DNA from: Rhabdophis nuchalis
Taxonomy: Eukaryota > Chordata > Lepidosauria > Squamata > Natricidae
NCBI GenBank assembly: GCA_039707465.1
Contig: CM077643.1
Location: 247,113,919 to 247,177,918 of the forward strand
Direction: 5' to 3'
Length of the DNA: 64,000 nucleotides
In this document: positions 47,901 to 59,915 of the stretch, in pieces
Layout: every line of letters starts with the position of its first letter
Numbering within the stretch: position 1 is the stretch's first letter
Made by a program: the position numbers and the translations under genes
Notes under the pieces: generated by a model
The model's database searches: none
Told to the model about the DNA's origin: nothing
The model's input: only the letters and a program-made list of their open reading frames with translations

Positions 47901-48985
47901 TTGTTTCTTCTTTTTCATGGAGAAAATAATTACTTGGTGCAAAGTATGTATAGATAAGGTATCCTGGAGTTAGGCAAATGGTTTATTGCCGTGAGCTGGT
48001 CGGTAACCCTCAAGTGAATTGTCATTTCCCACACCTGCTTGTATCTGAATAATCTTTATCAGTTGTATTCCTACTGTTTTGTGAATCTGGGGAGTGTGAG
48101 CTATGTGGTAATGACTGTGGGGCATTTTAGTTTGACTGAGGTTCTTTGTGAAATTGTTGACTGTTTGGATTAGGTAATTGGATCGCAATTAGCATAGGTG
48201 TAGACTTGCTATGATTTTAATCTTATTTTGGCCTGTGGTAATCTTGTCCTGATACAGATCTGGATTTTAGATCAGAGAATACTTGAAGGCAGGATGGGAA
48301 GCAAGTGGTTATTATGGTAATTCCAAAGGACCTCACTCTAATATCAAGAGATTATGCAAAAGATTAACAGTATGAACAAAGCAGGAAACATGTTTTACTT
48401 CAAGCTTGAAATAGAATAATTTTACTGAAAATTTCTGCTGGAAAATACTGCGTTGGCTCTATTTCAAGAGAATACAATTTGAAATTGTTCAACTTTGTTC
48501 TATCTGAATTAACTCAAAATATTTTGAATGTTCCAGCTTTGGAAAATAAGGGGAACATGGGACAACACTTTTCCGTATTTTTTTTCACTCCAGGCCATAA
48601 GAGTTAGTAATCTTCTGTGGGGATTATGGTTTTGTAAGTAAAATAATAATACTTGTAACTTGTTATTTCTATTGCTCAGGTAGCAGTTAGTATAGACTAC
48701 CATCTCATCTGCTAAGTTCTTTCCTGGATTTCTCTAGCCCTCTAAATTACACAAATAATATCATTAACATGACTACAATAGCAGCAAAAGTATACTAATA
48801 TTAATACTATACTAATACACCAGAAAAGCTTTGCAATTGCATTGCGATACTCAATATCAAGATGGTTAAAAAAAAATTCACATGCACACTAAAACTCAGC
48901 AGAGAAATCCAAATGGTCCTAATAATAGTCTTTATATTTGCAACTCAGAAGAATTGGTGGTTGTTTGATTAGTTGTAGCAATCCA
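44960..48985. other. Intron stretch, nothing recognised
   Basis: Four kilobases of AT-rich intron with only short chance frames. I could not identify an exon, RNA gene or repeat with clear ends. Confidence 0.4.
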
Positions 48986-49000
48986 GACCTGTCTCTAGTC

Positions 49001-49071
49001 CAGCTTTGCTGGCTGGAGAATTCTGGGAGCTGAAGTCCTTCAGACTTAAAGTTGCAGTTTGCCCACCCCTG
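49001..49071. mobile_element. 71-bp half hAT element with perfect target duplication
   Basis: It starts CAGCTTTGCTGGCTGGAGAA and ends TTTGCCCACCCCTG. It equals the centre and right arm of the 135-bp foldback element at 52174-52308, without the left arm. It is flanked by a perfect 8-bp duplication CTCTAGTC at 48993-49000 and 49072-49079. The left end begins at an internal CAG of the parent. Confidence 0.85.
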
Positions 49072-49079
49072 CTCTAGTC

Positions 49080-50470
49080 GCAGAGCAATGGCTCTCTTCA
49101 GTTCTAAACCATGAGTTTAACTATGTAATTAATATTTTACCTCAGCGTTCTACTTTTTACCCTCTCCAGGCTAATAGAAGTAGGGACATCATAATCCCAT
49201 CTACTGCTATATTAGGTAGGTTGTTATAAACTAGCCCAATCAAAAGCCACAATATAAATGCCCAATTAGTACTATCACAACATTCCCAAAAGTGCCACTG
49301 AAAGTAGCTGAATTTTGTTTTGAATATAAATTGGACATCATTTCAAGCCAAAGCAAAACAAAATTTCAATCTTAGAACACTAAGAACAATTATTTTGAAA
49401 CATGTTTTGTTTCCATTATAAGAAATGATGCAGACCTCTTTTTTTTTTTTAACAAAAAGCTGCCATTGCTTAAATTACATGGGGGGTGGGGGGATATTGT
49501 GTTTCCGTGACTGATAGGTCTGTTTTCAAATTAGAGTGATCCTAGCAATTAGGGCATCCATTTCTAGGATCTCGAGGGCTGAAAAGATTTGGGCAATTGG
49601 AGTGGAATGATTATTTACCAATTCTGCAAAGTTCTATGTCTTAATGTCACCAATGCCTCATTCTGAGTGGCTCACAATGTTTTCAAAGTTGCACTAGCTA
49701 GCCTTGCTTAACAGTTTGTGAACAATAATTTTGCTATGTATTGTTTCTCCAAATTTTGAATTGGTTTAAGCAATTTAAATGGATGTTGTGAAAAAGGTTA
49801 TCAAGTTAATCCATTTACTTTAATATTGCCCTGTGAAATTCTGTTTCACTATATTCAGGAAGGGCTATCTTTATTCTTATGCTGTAAATAGTTATACTGT
49901 AAATGTTGTTCCCTTTGAACATTTCCTTTCCTATCTGCCTAGAATTTGACAAAGATATGCTGGAATTTATTGCTACAGATGTCATCACATTAGATAAACA
50001 AAGCTGCAGGCATTTAAGATCGGAAGATAAAATACTAAAGCTGAACAATTTCTGTGGATTTTAGAAGGCTTTCTCTCTTCAGAAAAGTCTTCTCATAAAG
50101 CTCTAGTATTCCTGTAAATTTCATTGTGTTCTTCTGGAAAATATGCTGGGTATGTTGCTTCTGTGCAAGACTAAAACGGAACTAAATTGCTTGTTACAGT
50201 TTTACACTAGAATCCCAATACAACAGATAGAATTATTTGTAGGTTGGCTTGGATCTGAGTAGACCATTTCTAAATTTGTTTTGTTTGTTTGTTTGTTTAT
50301 AATATTTTTAGAGCCACCCATTTTCTGTCGAACTGTGGGCGGCTCCAATCAACTGAATCTCCTGACTGACAGGTGGCCCATTTTGTTGAATGTCACTAGG
50401 CAGTTCATCTCACTGCTATCTTAAGAAATAAAATGCAGTTTGCATATATGGTTTAAAATCTGCAGGTATC
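49080..50470. other. Intron stretch, nothing recognised
   Basis: AT-rich intron; a T-run lies near 49440 and (GTTT)n near 50283-50297. Nothing else was supported. Confidence 0.45.
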
Positions 50471-50471
50471 G

Positions 50472-50910
50472 ATGGAAGGTAGAATAATAGGGTTGGAAGG
50501 GACTTTGGCTGGACTAGAAGACTGGAGTCTTCTACTCCAGCCTTTTATTCAAGCACTAGGGGTGATATGCTCAAGGACTAAGGGTGATATTATAGCAGTC
50601 TTCCAGTACTTGAGGGGCTGTCACAGAGAAGAGGAGGGGTAGACCTACTCTCTAAAGCACCTGAAGACAGGACAATAAGTAACAGGTGGAAGATAATTAA
50701 AGAAAGATCCAACTTAAAAGCAAAGAGAAATTTCATGACAATGAAAAAAATTAATCAGAGGAATACTTGGTCTGCAGAACTTGTGGGTGCTCCATCACTG
50801 GAGGTTTTCAGGAAGAAACTGGACAGCCGTTTGTCTGGAATAAGGGCTCCTGCTTCAGCAGAGGGTTGGCCTAGAAGACCTCCAAAGTCCCTTTCAACCC
50901 TATTATTATA
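50472..50910. mobile_element. Two head-to-head CR1 LINE 3' pieces
   Basis: 50472-50560 carries the reverse-strand tail ('gaataatagggttggaaggg'). 50575-50905 carries the + strand end of ORF2 and the tail ('gcagtcttccagtacttgag', 'ggtgctccatcactggaggt', 'gttggcctagaagacctcc', 'ctttcaaccctattattat'). The + piece is the longest clean CR1 3' end of this family here. Confidence 0.75.
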
Positions 50911-50914
50911 TGTT

Positions 50915-52165
50915 CTATATACTCCTGAAGCTTTAAACCATGTGGCTATTAGCTGCTACTGTATGGTTTGCAGAGCCTCAGTGGAGAGAAAGAAAAAACT
51001 TTAAAAAGAAAATTGGTTTTCAACCTTCTCTTGGCTTTGACTCCATCTTCAAAAGGCCTTCCATACGGTACTATGGCCCTCAACTCAGAACTTTTCCCGC
51101 TCTGGCTTTAAATAAACAAGTAATTAATACAATTCATTAATGCAAATTGTACATTATGATTAGATGCATCATTATCCTTTAAAATAACAGTGGATTTTAC
51201 TTGCCTGATAAAAGTTTCTCTACTTTCCAAGCTTGTAATGCATAAAGATTGAGTGCAGCATGTGAACAATCGCTGCTACGTTTGTCACAGTTTTGACTTC
51301 CATAGATTTCTTCATCAAAAGTTGGCAGTCCATAGTGAACTATTGTGATTGCTTATAAAACTCACTTGTTTTGCTTCCTCGAAGCTATCTGACTCTAAAT
51401 TACCTTAATTTTACATGCACACTTTTTTTTAATATGGATCAGTGCTCTGCAGCTATAAGAATTGGAGTTGGAGGAAGCTTTTCTTTCTAGGGGTCATCAC
51501 AGTGGATCAGTTATCAAAATAATGGATTGCTTCCTGTTTTTGCTGGCTGATCTGATCAGGGCCTGAAGTTTATTGGAAACTTCAAGTTACATAATGAGCA
51601 TGGAATCCAAGTCATGCATTCTTTTTAGTTGAGGGTGATTACATTAACTCTTTTGCATACATCCCCAAATAATTCAAAGCAAGTTATTCTTCAAAAAAGC
51701 AAACAAGTTCCAAGATAATTTCTTCCTCAGGCATGGAAGTTACCCTCAACCACTAGCGAGTCTGTTACCACCATTGAGTGAGCCAGCACACTAAGCTCTC
51801 TAAATTGCCTGCAGTTAGTGACAATGTATGGAGTGGTTTTTCCAGTTCTGTATTTCCGGACATCTATCTTTAAACCAACAGTTGTAATTATGGAGGTTCT
51901 GGAATGCAGTGGGTCACAACGTTAGAACGCTGGGCTGACGATTGACAGGTTTGCATTCAAAAGCCACTGCTGCCGCATGGCAGAGTGACCCAGCAGTTTG
52001 AAAGTGGGTGACCATGAGTAGCCAAATGGATATAGCGTTAGTGTACAACTTAATGGGGGCACAAAAGGAGCCCCCAACCTTGGTGTCCCCCGGGCAACAG
52101 TAATGACAGCAGCAAATCCTTTCCCTGTGGAAACATTTTGGTGCTTCTGACATGGAAATATTGTA
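50915..52165. other. Intron stretch, one possible SINE scrap
   Basis: 51900-52080 contains 'gtgggtcacaacgttagaac', 'gacccagcagtttgaaag' and 'gagtagccaaatggata', which weakly resemble the Sauria-type SINE. The rest is unassigned. Confidence 0.35.
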
Positions 52166-52173
52166 ATATAGGG

Positions 52174-52308
52174 CAGGGGTCTCCAACCTTTGCAATTTTA
52201 AGTCTGAAGGACTTCAGCTCCCAGAATTCTCCAGCCAGCTTTGCTGGCTGGAGAAGTCTGGGAGCTGAAGTCCTTCAGACTTAAAGTTGCAAAGGTTGGA
52301 GACCCCTG
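52174..52308. mobile_element. 135-bp foldback hAT element, second copy
   Basis: It starts CAGGGGTCTCCAACCTTTGC and ends GCAAAGGTTGGAGACCCCTG. The arms pair along almost the whole length with about two mismatches. The 8-bp duplication ATATAGGG (52166-52173 and 52309-52316) is perfect. It is a relative of 39578-39712 and the likely parent type of the half element at 49001-49071. Confidence 0.92.
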
Positions 52309-52478
52309 ATATAGGGGTTCTATCCATTTCCTAAGAGAGAATGTAACTGATAAAAATCTGCTGTCAAACCAAGCAAGATGTCAGTGTGATACCATAGTAT
52401 ATAAAATTATGGTAGGCAGGCAGGCAAATATTGCAAATGGCCAGTTCACTTCTTCAACATACCATCAAATGTAATTTG

Positions 52479-52668
52479 GTTGGATAGTTTGGACTTTCTT
52501 GGGGTCCCCCCCCCCCCCACCTCCCATTTGAAGATGTTTTACTTTTCATCAAACTTGGAAGAGAAACAAAATGTTTTCTAAGGGAAAAAACCCAGAAATT
52601 CCAGTTGCCTTTTTGAAAAAGTACATTGGGACAACCACGACCTGGATGATTGAAAACCTCCATAGACA
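52479..52668. mobile_element. Foldback DNA element, CTATGGAGATTCTCAG family, worn
   Basis: It contains 'gttgcctttttgaaaaagt', 'gacaaccacgacctggatga' and 'aaacctccatagacac'. A C-run sits at 52507-52519. Confidence 0.58.
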
Positions 52669-52839
52669 CATAGAAAGTCCTGATTCATGTATGTAGCCAA
52701 ACTCTTAATATATTTTATAATAGATAAAAAAATAAAAATTTGATACCAAGATCATCTAGAAAGTTTTAACGATTAACATCTCTAGAAGTGAAATGATGTG
52801 TTTGATAGTGAATTTTCAGTATAATGTCAATGCTAAAAA

Positions 52840-53194
52840 GGGATGTGGTGGCTCAGCAGCTAAGGCGCTAAGTTTGTCGATCAGAAAGTTCAGCAGTTCG
52901 GTGGTTCAAATCCCTAGCACCACGTAACAGAGTGAGCTTCCTTTCCTTGTCCCAGCTTCTGCCAACCTAGCTGTTCGAAAGCATGTAAAAATGCAAGTAG
53001 AAAAAATAGGAACCACCTTTGGTGGGAAGGTAACAGCATTCCATGCACCTTCGGCATTTAGTCATGCTGGCCACATGACCATGGAGATGTCTTTGGACAG
53101 TGCTGGCTCTTTGGCTTTGAAACGAAGATCAGCACCACCCCCTAGAGTCGGGAACAACTAGCATGTAGGTGCAAGGGGAACCTTTAGCTTTACC
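52840..53194 (+). mobile_element. Sauria-type SINE, full length
   Basis: The tRNA-derived head is 'gggatgtggtggctcagcag' with a B box 'ggttcaaatccc'. The body has 'gccaacctagctgttcgaaa', 'ggtgggaaggtaacagcatt' and 'cccctagagtcgggaac'. The BovB-like tail is 'gggaacctttagctttacc'. The flanks 'aatgtcaatgct' and 'aatgattatgct' could be a worn duplication. Confidence 0.88.
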
Positions 53195-53199
53195 TTAAT

Positions 53200-56165
53200 G
53201 ATTATGCTGGAGATTCCAGCAAACACCCAAACATAAATATGATAGAATGCAGTAATGAACAATTTCACTTTGGGCATATTTGAAGCATCCTTAAAATGCA
53301 GTGAAAAATTTCAGTGGTAATCCAGATTTATGTATGTTTGCAGAGTGCCAGTTATAGTTATAGTTATAAATAAATAATATGTATTAAAATGTATACCTTA
53401 ATTTATAAAAATACTTTACTTTAAAATTATTATTTATATCCAAATAAGATATAAAATCTTCATTTTCAATTTTATGGTTTTCAATACGCTAAAGCACAAA
53501 TAGCTTGCTCACAAGTTTAAAAATACCTCTCCATTTTCTTTTTTCAAGCCGTTTCTAGTCTTACTTATAAGTAACTGGCATTGAAAGAAATCTTTGTTAC
53601 CTGATGTTTTTCTTCATGTGTCTTTTGTTTTGTTGTTGAGCTGTTATTTAGAGTTGGTTTTACATACATGCTTCTAAAATCCAGTGCAAATATTTGGACA
53701 AAGCAAGCCAATAGTAAATATATGTGAAAAACACTGAACTAAAATATAATGATAAGTCTACACAAGACTTTCCCTGTGTTTTCTGTGAATCTGGATTTAT
53801 TTGTTCACCAATAAACATACCAATGCCATGCCAGTCCTGCCATCTATATATTATGGTGTCTCACAGAACAGAATCTCAAAGAATATAATGACGTGAAACT
53901 GCCATATAATACATATAATGCATTTCCTTCACCTAGAACCAACACAGTGTATGTTGGATGGTTTACAGAGCTCTCCAGATGTAATTCTCTTTCTTTATGC
54001 TAATAGAAGAAATTCTTTCAAAAACATTTCTTGCCTCAACTATGACATGGCATGGCTTATAGACATTTTACTCCCACCCACCCACCCACCTACCCACCCA
54101 CCCACCCACCCACAAGAGCTGATGCCTGAAAACTGAACTACTGGAGTCGTGTATCTATCTCAAAGCCCCCTGCCAACCTCAAGAATGAAGCCTGGGAAAT
54201 AATTTTAAAATGTCCTTGAAACCTTAATAGCATGATTGATGTGACATAAAAATATTAATTTAAGAAGCCAAAGGATCAAACTCTCAATATTCTTTAATAT
54301 ATGTTACATGAATACTTCCCCCTCTCAAAATTGGGTCATTGAACAGGGTCAAAATAGGGTGCTTGAATAGGGCCATTTTTTCTAAAGTGGTGGTTGAAAT
54401 CTATGTCTTGAACAGTCAAAGTTTGATTCAAGTCAAATATGGCTCCCAGTGACTTTAGGATCCTTCCTGGCAGTAGTCTTGACAACACTAGGAAATAGAT
54501 TACTTTCTTTCGGGATCCTTTTTCAAATTTCTAGTCTAGTTAACCTACAACAATGGTACTTCCTGATGGTTTCCATTGAAATATTAATGAGATTCAACTC
54601 TGTTTAGTTTTTGAGATCAGCCAAGTTTAGTTAGATGTTGGAGCACAAAGCCTAAAACAAACTTGCATGGAAATTCAGAAATGGCATTCATCTTCAGGGA
54701 ATGTTTACTTTTGTTTGCTGAATTTTAAGGCAATGGCAGCTATTAGCATACTAAATTTAATAATGCGTGCATCCTGCAGTTTAACTGTTTGATTGTCAAT
54801 TAATGATAACATAAAGGAAGTTCAATAAACTGTTCCCAGTAAGTGATACATTTCTCAGTTTAAAACATTCAACCTCCAGTCCAGTTTGTTGGAAGATAAA
54901 TGCTCACTTTGTTCTATACATTTGACTTTGGTGGAAATATTCAAGAAATATTCAAAAGAACAGGAATTTTGGAAGATCATTCTGAATTCCTGTCAGAAAT
55001 TCCTCCTGATTAAATCATTGGAAACTCCTGAGGCCATTTTGACCCTAATCTTAGATTTCTGGAAAAAAAAAAAGTTTTATTATTATACATGTCAGGGTCA
55101 TATATCACCTGAATGATTGTCTTCAAAGCAGCTCATTTGCACAATAACAATATTGTTATTGTGTTTTCAGATGGATTCCAATTATGTACAAATTGACATA
55201 TTCCCTGTTGAATGATACGCCAAATGAGTATAACTTTTGTCACTAACAGATATTCAGATAGGAATCTCAAACTAATGTAGCATCAGAGACAGGGTTGGAC
55301 TAAGTTGGATCAGTCCTTTATTGCAAATATTTCAGGGAACTGAAACCTCTGAGGAAGTTGGGCAGTTCAAAAATGAGGAAAACAAAGAAAGAAATTTAGG
55401 CAAGGTAGATTTCTATGTTGTCTGGATTCTCAAAAGAAAATCCTCAACCACTGTTCTATAGCTTTTTTTAAATTCTAGAATTTGGAGATATAATTCAACA
55501 TACTTATCTTTGGTATTACCTATCAGCTTTCCCCTTAAGAGGACAGGCAAGATAAGAATGATTTACTGTGCAATGTCTTAAAATTATAACGATTTCTAAA
55601 AAAAAAAATGCCCTAAGATTAAGTTTGGTTCACAAAGGGACATGGATTTCCACATTGATAAAAGTAATATCTTTAATATGAATATAAACACTATTACCAC
55701 AATATTTCATGTAGCTTTAGGTCTCAAGGGCTCGAGTTCCAGGTTTAAACCAGTATTAAGGGGTTTGACATTAAGTACATATGAATCTTACCAGCTTTTT
55801 CCAATATGTTTAATTTACTCCTCTATCATTAAGGTCTGAATTATTTTTTAAAAAAATTTACATCATCAGTCCCATAAGTTGCCTTAAAATTCTTGAGATG
55901 AAAGATATATGCACACCATAAAATATTATATGTGTTGAAGCCAAGAAAACATGGAGCAGATTTCTTCACATTTGACTTAAACTTTATGATTTAAAGTCTC
56001 CTATTGCTGATCTACTAGGAGAAAAATCACCTTGGAGAATGGGGAAGAAAACTAGATTATAATAGTTAATTCTCTGGCATAAATCACATTTTTCCTAAGG
56101 AACCACTGACTGGGTAATAAGGTCATGATTTTGTAACCATCATTTCCCTCATGAATAACAATATT
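53200..56165. other. Intron stretch with a CCCA array, no gene recognised
   Basis: AT-rich intron. A (CCCA)n microsatellite lies at 54074-54113. No exon, RNA gene or bounded repeat was identified. Confidence 0.45.
54074..54113. repeat. (CCCA)n microsatellite
   Basis: About ten units with one cctac interruption. Confidence 0.92.
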
Positions 56166-56177
56166 TATGGTCTAGAC

Positions 56178-56311
56178 CAGGGGTGTCAAACTCATCTCAT
56201 CACGGCAGTTTCACATTATGTATTAGGATTTCTTCCCCCTTCGCTAAACTGGCATGGGTGTGGCCAGCGTGTGATGCATCCAGCCTGCAGGCTGGGAGTT
56301 TGACAGCCCTG
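56178..56311. mobile_element. Short non-autonomous hAT element, CAGGGGTGTCAAACTCA end
   Basis: It starts CAGGGGTGTCAAACTCATCT and ends GGGAGTTTGACAGCCCTG. The flanks GTCTAGAC and ATCTAGAC match at seven of eight. It is 134 bp, an internally deleted relative of 3746-4001. Confidence 0.83.
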
Positions 56312-56319
56312 ATCTAGAC

Positions 56320-57380
56320 CATCCTTTCCCAATCTGATACTTAGCAGACATGTTTGGAGACCACAGTCCTATTTTGATTTCTGCCTTTTCACAACAATTT
56401 GAACATAGGTACATGTCCTTAGATACCAGCCATAATTTTGGGCTTAATCCCAAGAAAAGCATATATAAGAGATAGATTAAACCGGTCTATAATTAGAATA
56501 GTGGAAACGCTGGTTAATTTTCATGAAATAATGTGTGGACCTATGAAGCATAAAATCTAACCCAAGCCATCAGTTGAGCATCTTGTACACAATCATCCTT
56601 AGAGAAACCTATGTAATTTGGCTCTTAATTATGTCAGATGAGGTATCCTCCCACATCCTTGGCCCTCTCAGAAAGTAGAACAATAAGGGAAGTGGTCCTA
56701 GTTTTCGCCTATCAGTGGAATTGGCAGGTATCCTAGCAGCGATTCCCATACGTTCCCATGTTGACATATAAGTCCTTAATGGAAAGCTTATGGGTTTACT
56801 AATGAAATATTGAAAATACTACTTTAAAAAAAAGAAAACATTTTTTAGGCTTCTTCTGTAAATGAGCAATTAAAGGACCAGAATTTGAGATCCGAGTTAT
56901 TAGGTCAGAGACAGGAAAGAAATTGTTCAACAGAATAGACATGTCCTTATTTCTGCAGGCATATAAATACACTTGTGCATATCAGAATGACTGCTCCATG
57001 ATCTCTACAGATGCAAAAGAAGGCATAGCATAAACAGATTTTTGCAGTAAAGTTTTTTTTTTAAAAAATACTAGAATTTACATTTACATGTATATATATA
57101 GGATTGTACTGCATTTTAATAAGAGAATAAAAATGATTTGTACACACTTCATTTTTTTCTGAAGGCTAGGATAGTTAATTCTTTTTAAAAGAATGGATTC
57201 CCCCCCTCCCCCAAATAATTTTTTGATCCATTGAATCTCAAGAGTGGAGCATACTCAAAATTTGATTTTCTGTTATTGACCAGTGATGGGCCAGAGATTG
57301 ATTAGCTTTGTCTACTTCTACTAAGATAAAAATCCTACTGAATTCAGTAGCGTTTTCTCCCAATTAAGGATACAGTTCTA
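56320..57380. other. Intron stretch, nothing recognised
   Basis: AT-rich intron with no supported feature. Confidence 0.45.
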
Positions 57381-57391
57381 AGGATCAAGTT

Positions 57392-57721
57392 GAATGTGGG
57401 TTGCAGGTCTCAGTACGGGTGTACCAGAGCCTGCCCGAAGCACTGAGTACTGTTCCGGTACAGTGCTCCGGAGGGCCCACCCACCCACCCGTGCTCCTTA
57501 CCAGTCTTTAAAGTCTTCGGCACTTCCGTACACCCGCACAGCATCTGTGCAACGCTCCGTTGAGCAGCTGGAGCGTCGCAGAGGCTCACGGAGGCGGCGC
57601 TGGATGGTAGGATGCATGTATGCACTGTGCGCCTGTGTGCACGCGCTGCACGCGTCCATGTGGATGTCGCCAGGCCTGTTCCAGCCATACCGGTTGGAAC
57701 AGGATCCAGAACCCAGCACTG
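57392..57721 (-). mobile_element. GC-rich hAT element upstream of LDAH exon 57891 (inverted partner of 58585-58886)
   Basis: The left side is 'gtgggttgcaggtctcagta' and the right end 'ccagaacccagcactg'. The flanks ATCAAGTT and ATCGAGTT match at seven of eight. In reverse orientation it shares 'gtactgttcc', 'acagtgctc', 'gagggcccacc' and 'ccataccggttg' with 58585-58886. It ends 169 bp before the exon. Confidence 0.78.
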
Positions 57722-57890
57722 ATCGAGTTCATAGGATTCATATTGTACACATCAGCTCATTTTAGAGGAATTATGCTGGGTAGAAAAGGGAGAATTACTC
57801 CAGTAGTCCATATTGTGTATTACACGTAAAGTTCTCTCTCCCATGCCTTGTTCAAGTCTTTATTTTTTCTTCCTTTTTCTGCCTTTTTAG

Positions 57891-58131
57891 ATTCTCCGCA
57901 GCATCCTGCTCTTCCCTACAATAGAACGCATGGCACAATCCCCACAAGGCAAGCTCATGACTCCCCTGCTCTGCTGGTTCCGTTATATTCTGTACATGCC
58001 TATATATTTGTTCACCCTTTTACCAGAAAGAGTCAAAAGCTTCTTGGTCCATTTTGCACTGAATCATCAGAAACCAATTCATGAAACTATGGTGACGACA
58101 TCGGTGGACATGCTTAACATGGGTTGTATTG
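57891..58131 (+). CDS. LDAH: LDAH internal exon, cap/lid-side region
   Basis: This 241-bp exon starts in phase 0 after the AG at 57889-57890 and ends TTG|GTGAGT at 58131/58132 in phase 1. The translation opens ILRSILLFPTIERM, which fits the family's LLFPTIERM block. TPLLCWFRYILYMPIYLF follows, a hydrophobic stretch. LDAH binds lipid droplets through a hydrophobic region, which this helix-rich segment may form (inference). The rest runs to MLNMGC. No stop or frameshift occurs over 80 codons. The length is not a multiple of three, so skipping this exon would break the frame. GC-rich hAT copies in opposite orientation stand 169 bp upstream and 453 bp downstream. The next exon, expected to carry the catalytic Asp, is not in the remaining 5.9 kb as far as I can see. 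Confidence 0.95.
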
Positions 58132-58584
58132 GTGAGTAGGACCAGTACATGAGACTTCCTGCCTCTTATCTTATCTATCATGTGTTTTTTTAATTGGTCA
58201 GTCCTCATAGAGGCAGCTATCATTTTTTTAAAAAACAATGTATTCAGTAATAATTTGGGGAAAATATTTTTAAAGGTTTGAACGGTAATGGCAAGTTTGG
58301 CTCTTGGGTTTCTAACAATATTGCATAAGCCAAAGTAAAAATGCCTTTACCCCTCAACAAACAAAAATGGATAGGTGAAAAAAATTGTTTGTTTGTTTAT
58401 TTATTCAACTTGTTTATACCATTAATTACCAAAGCCTCTTGTTGTTTATAATATACTGTATGAAATGATCTGCAGTTTATGGAACTTGTACCGTTGTTGC
58501 AGCCTGGGATATGCTATGTATCTGTCTGTCTGTCTGTCTGTCTAGCTATCTAGCTATCTATCATCTAGCTATCTAGCTATCTAT

Positions 58585-58886
58585 CAGTGGTGGGTTCCAG
58601 ATCCCTTTGCAACCGGTATGGTACAACTGGACCCGGTATCCCCCACATGCACAGATGCGCCCACGCGCGTGCATCCTTACCTTTGCGACGCCTCCGTGAC
58701 ACTCCAACTGCTTGGCAGACTGTCTCACAGGCACCGTATGCTCTTTGCGCGGAAGCGCCAAAGAGCTCAAATATAGGTAATGAGCGCAGGTGGGCCCTCT
58801 AGAGCACTGTACTGGAACAGTACCTGGTGGTCTGAGCAGGCACCAGTACACCCATACCGGGGCGTACCGCCTGCAACCCACCACTG
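58585..58886 (+). mobile_element. GC-rich hAT element downstream of LDAH exon 57891, in a CTAT array
   Basis: It starts CAGTGGTGGGTTCCAGATCC and ends TGCAACCCACCACTG. CTATCTAT flanks both sides (58577-58584 and 58887-58894), but the site is itself a CTAT array. Inside are 'ccggtatggtacaactgg' and 'gtactggaacagtacc'. Confidence 0.82.
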
Positions 58887-58906
58887 CTATCTATTTATCA
58901 TTGTCC

Positions 58907-58907
58907 G

Positions 58908-59003
<96 letters not shown>

Positions 59004-59050
59004 CCTACCTACCTACCTACCTACCTACCTATCTATCTATCTATCTATCT
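58907..59050. repeat. (CTAT)n with internal (CTAC)n microsatellite
   Basis: About 36 tetranucleotide units, with a CTAC block at about 59001-59028. The Ser-Ile-Tyr-Leu reading frames across it are artefacts. Confidence 0.97.
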
Positions 59051-59387
59051 GCTATATTGGAAGGTTATTCTCCAACAGTTCTCTGTGCTTATTACTTATT
59101 ATTATATTGCTGCCAAGGCTCCCTGTCCCTTAAGAGGGAGTAACGGCTAGGTTTTAGGAAAAAGTGGAATGGCATTGTCAAAAAGCATCTCTTTCTCAAT
59201 TCTGCTGATTAAAAATCTCTTCTGAGTCAGTCTTCCATCATTGACAGGAAATTAATCAGAAGTGCAACTCAGAACATGTTTACAAAAGGAAACAAATATC
59301 TCCAAACACAGTTTTTAGATTTATTCCATGTTTCCTTAACAGTGCTTGTTGTCCCATTCTGTTTTAAAATCTTAAACCTTTGTCCAG

Positions 59388-59462
59388 AATGGTAAAGGGT
59401 CTCCTGCTTGAGCAGGGAGTTAGATTAGAAGATCTCTTCCAACTCTGTTATTCTGCTATTCA
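59388..59462 (+). mobile_element. CR1 LINE 3' tail
   Basis: 'cctgcttgagcagggagtta' and 'cttccaactctgttattctg', the snake-type CR1 3' end. Confidence 0.8.
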
Positions 59463-59564
59463 TCTCAGTGCTTTCTGAAGAATTCTTCAAAGAATTCTTT
59501 GCAAATAGGTTCTTTAGCCAGATAGAAATCCCCAACATTTTAGTGAATAATATATCTAATTGTA

Positions 59565-59901
59565 GGGGATGTGGTGGCTCAGTGGCTAAGATGCTGAGCT
59601 CATTGATCAGAAAGGTCGGCAGTTTGGCAGTTCGAATCCCTAGTGCCGCATAATGGAGAGAGCTCCCATTACTTGTCCCAGCTTCTGTCAACCTAGCAGT
59701 TTGAAAGTATGTAAAAATGCGAGTAGAAAAATAGAAACCACCTTTGGTGGGAAGGTAACAGTGTGCCATGCACCTTTTGGTGTTTGCCGACTACATGACC
59801 ACGGAGACGTCTTTGGCTTTGAAACGGAGATGAGCCACTCCCCCTAGAGGCAGGAATGACTAGCACATATTACTAGCACGAGGGGAACCTTTACCTTTAC
59901 C
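59565..59901 (+). mobile_element. Sauria-type SINE, full length with 14-bp duplication
   Basis: It starts 'ggggatgtggtggctcagtg', has the B box 'cagttcgaatccc', and ends 'aacctttacctttacc'. The duplication TATATCTAATTGTA (59551-59564 and 59902-59915) is perfect, so this copy is younger than 52840 and 15086. Confidence 0.93.
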
Positions 59902-59915
59902 TATATCTAATTGTA

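Larger units (their letters stand above)
19742..57890 (+). other. LDAH: LDAH intron, 38.1 kb
   Basis: The intron runs from GTATGT at 19742 to a T-rich tract and TTTTTAG at 57884-57890, phase 0. It holds most of the retroelements in the window, including a 4.6-kb L2-type LINE and a CR1 ORF2 piece. No other cellular exon was recognised. Confidence 0.85.
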
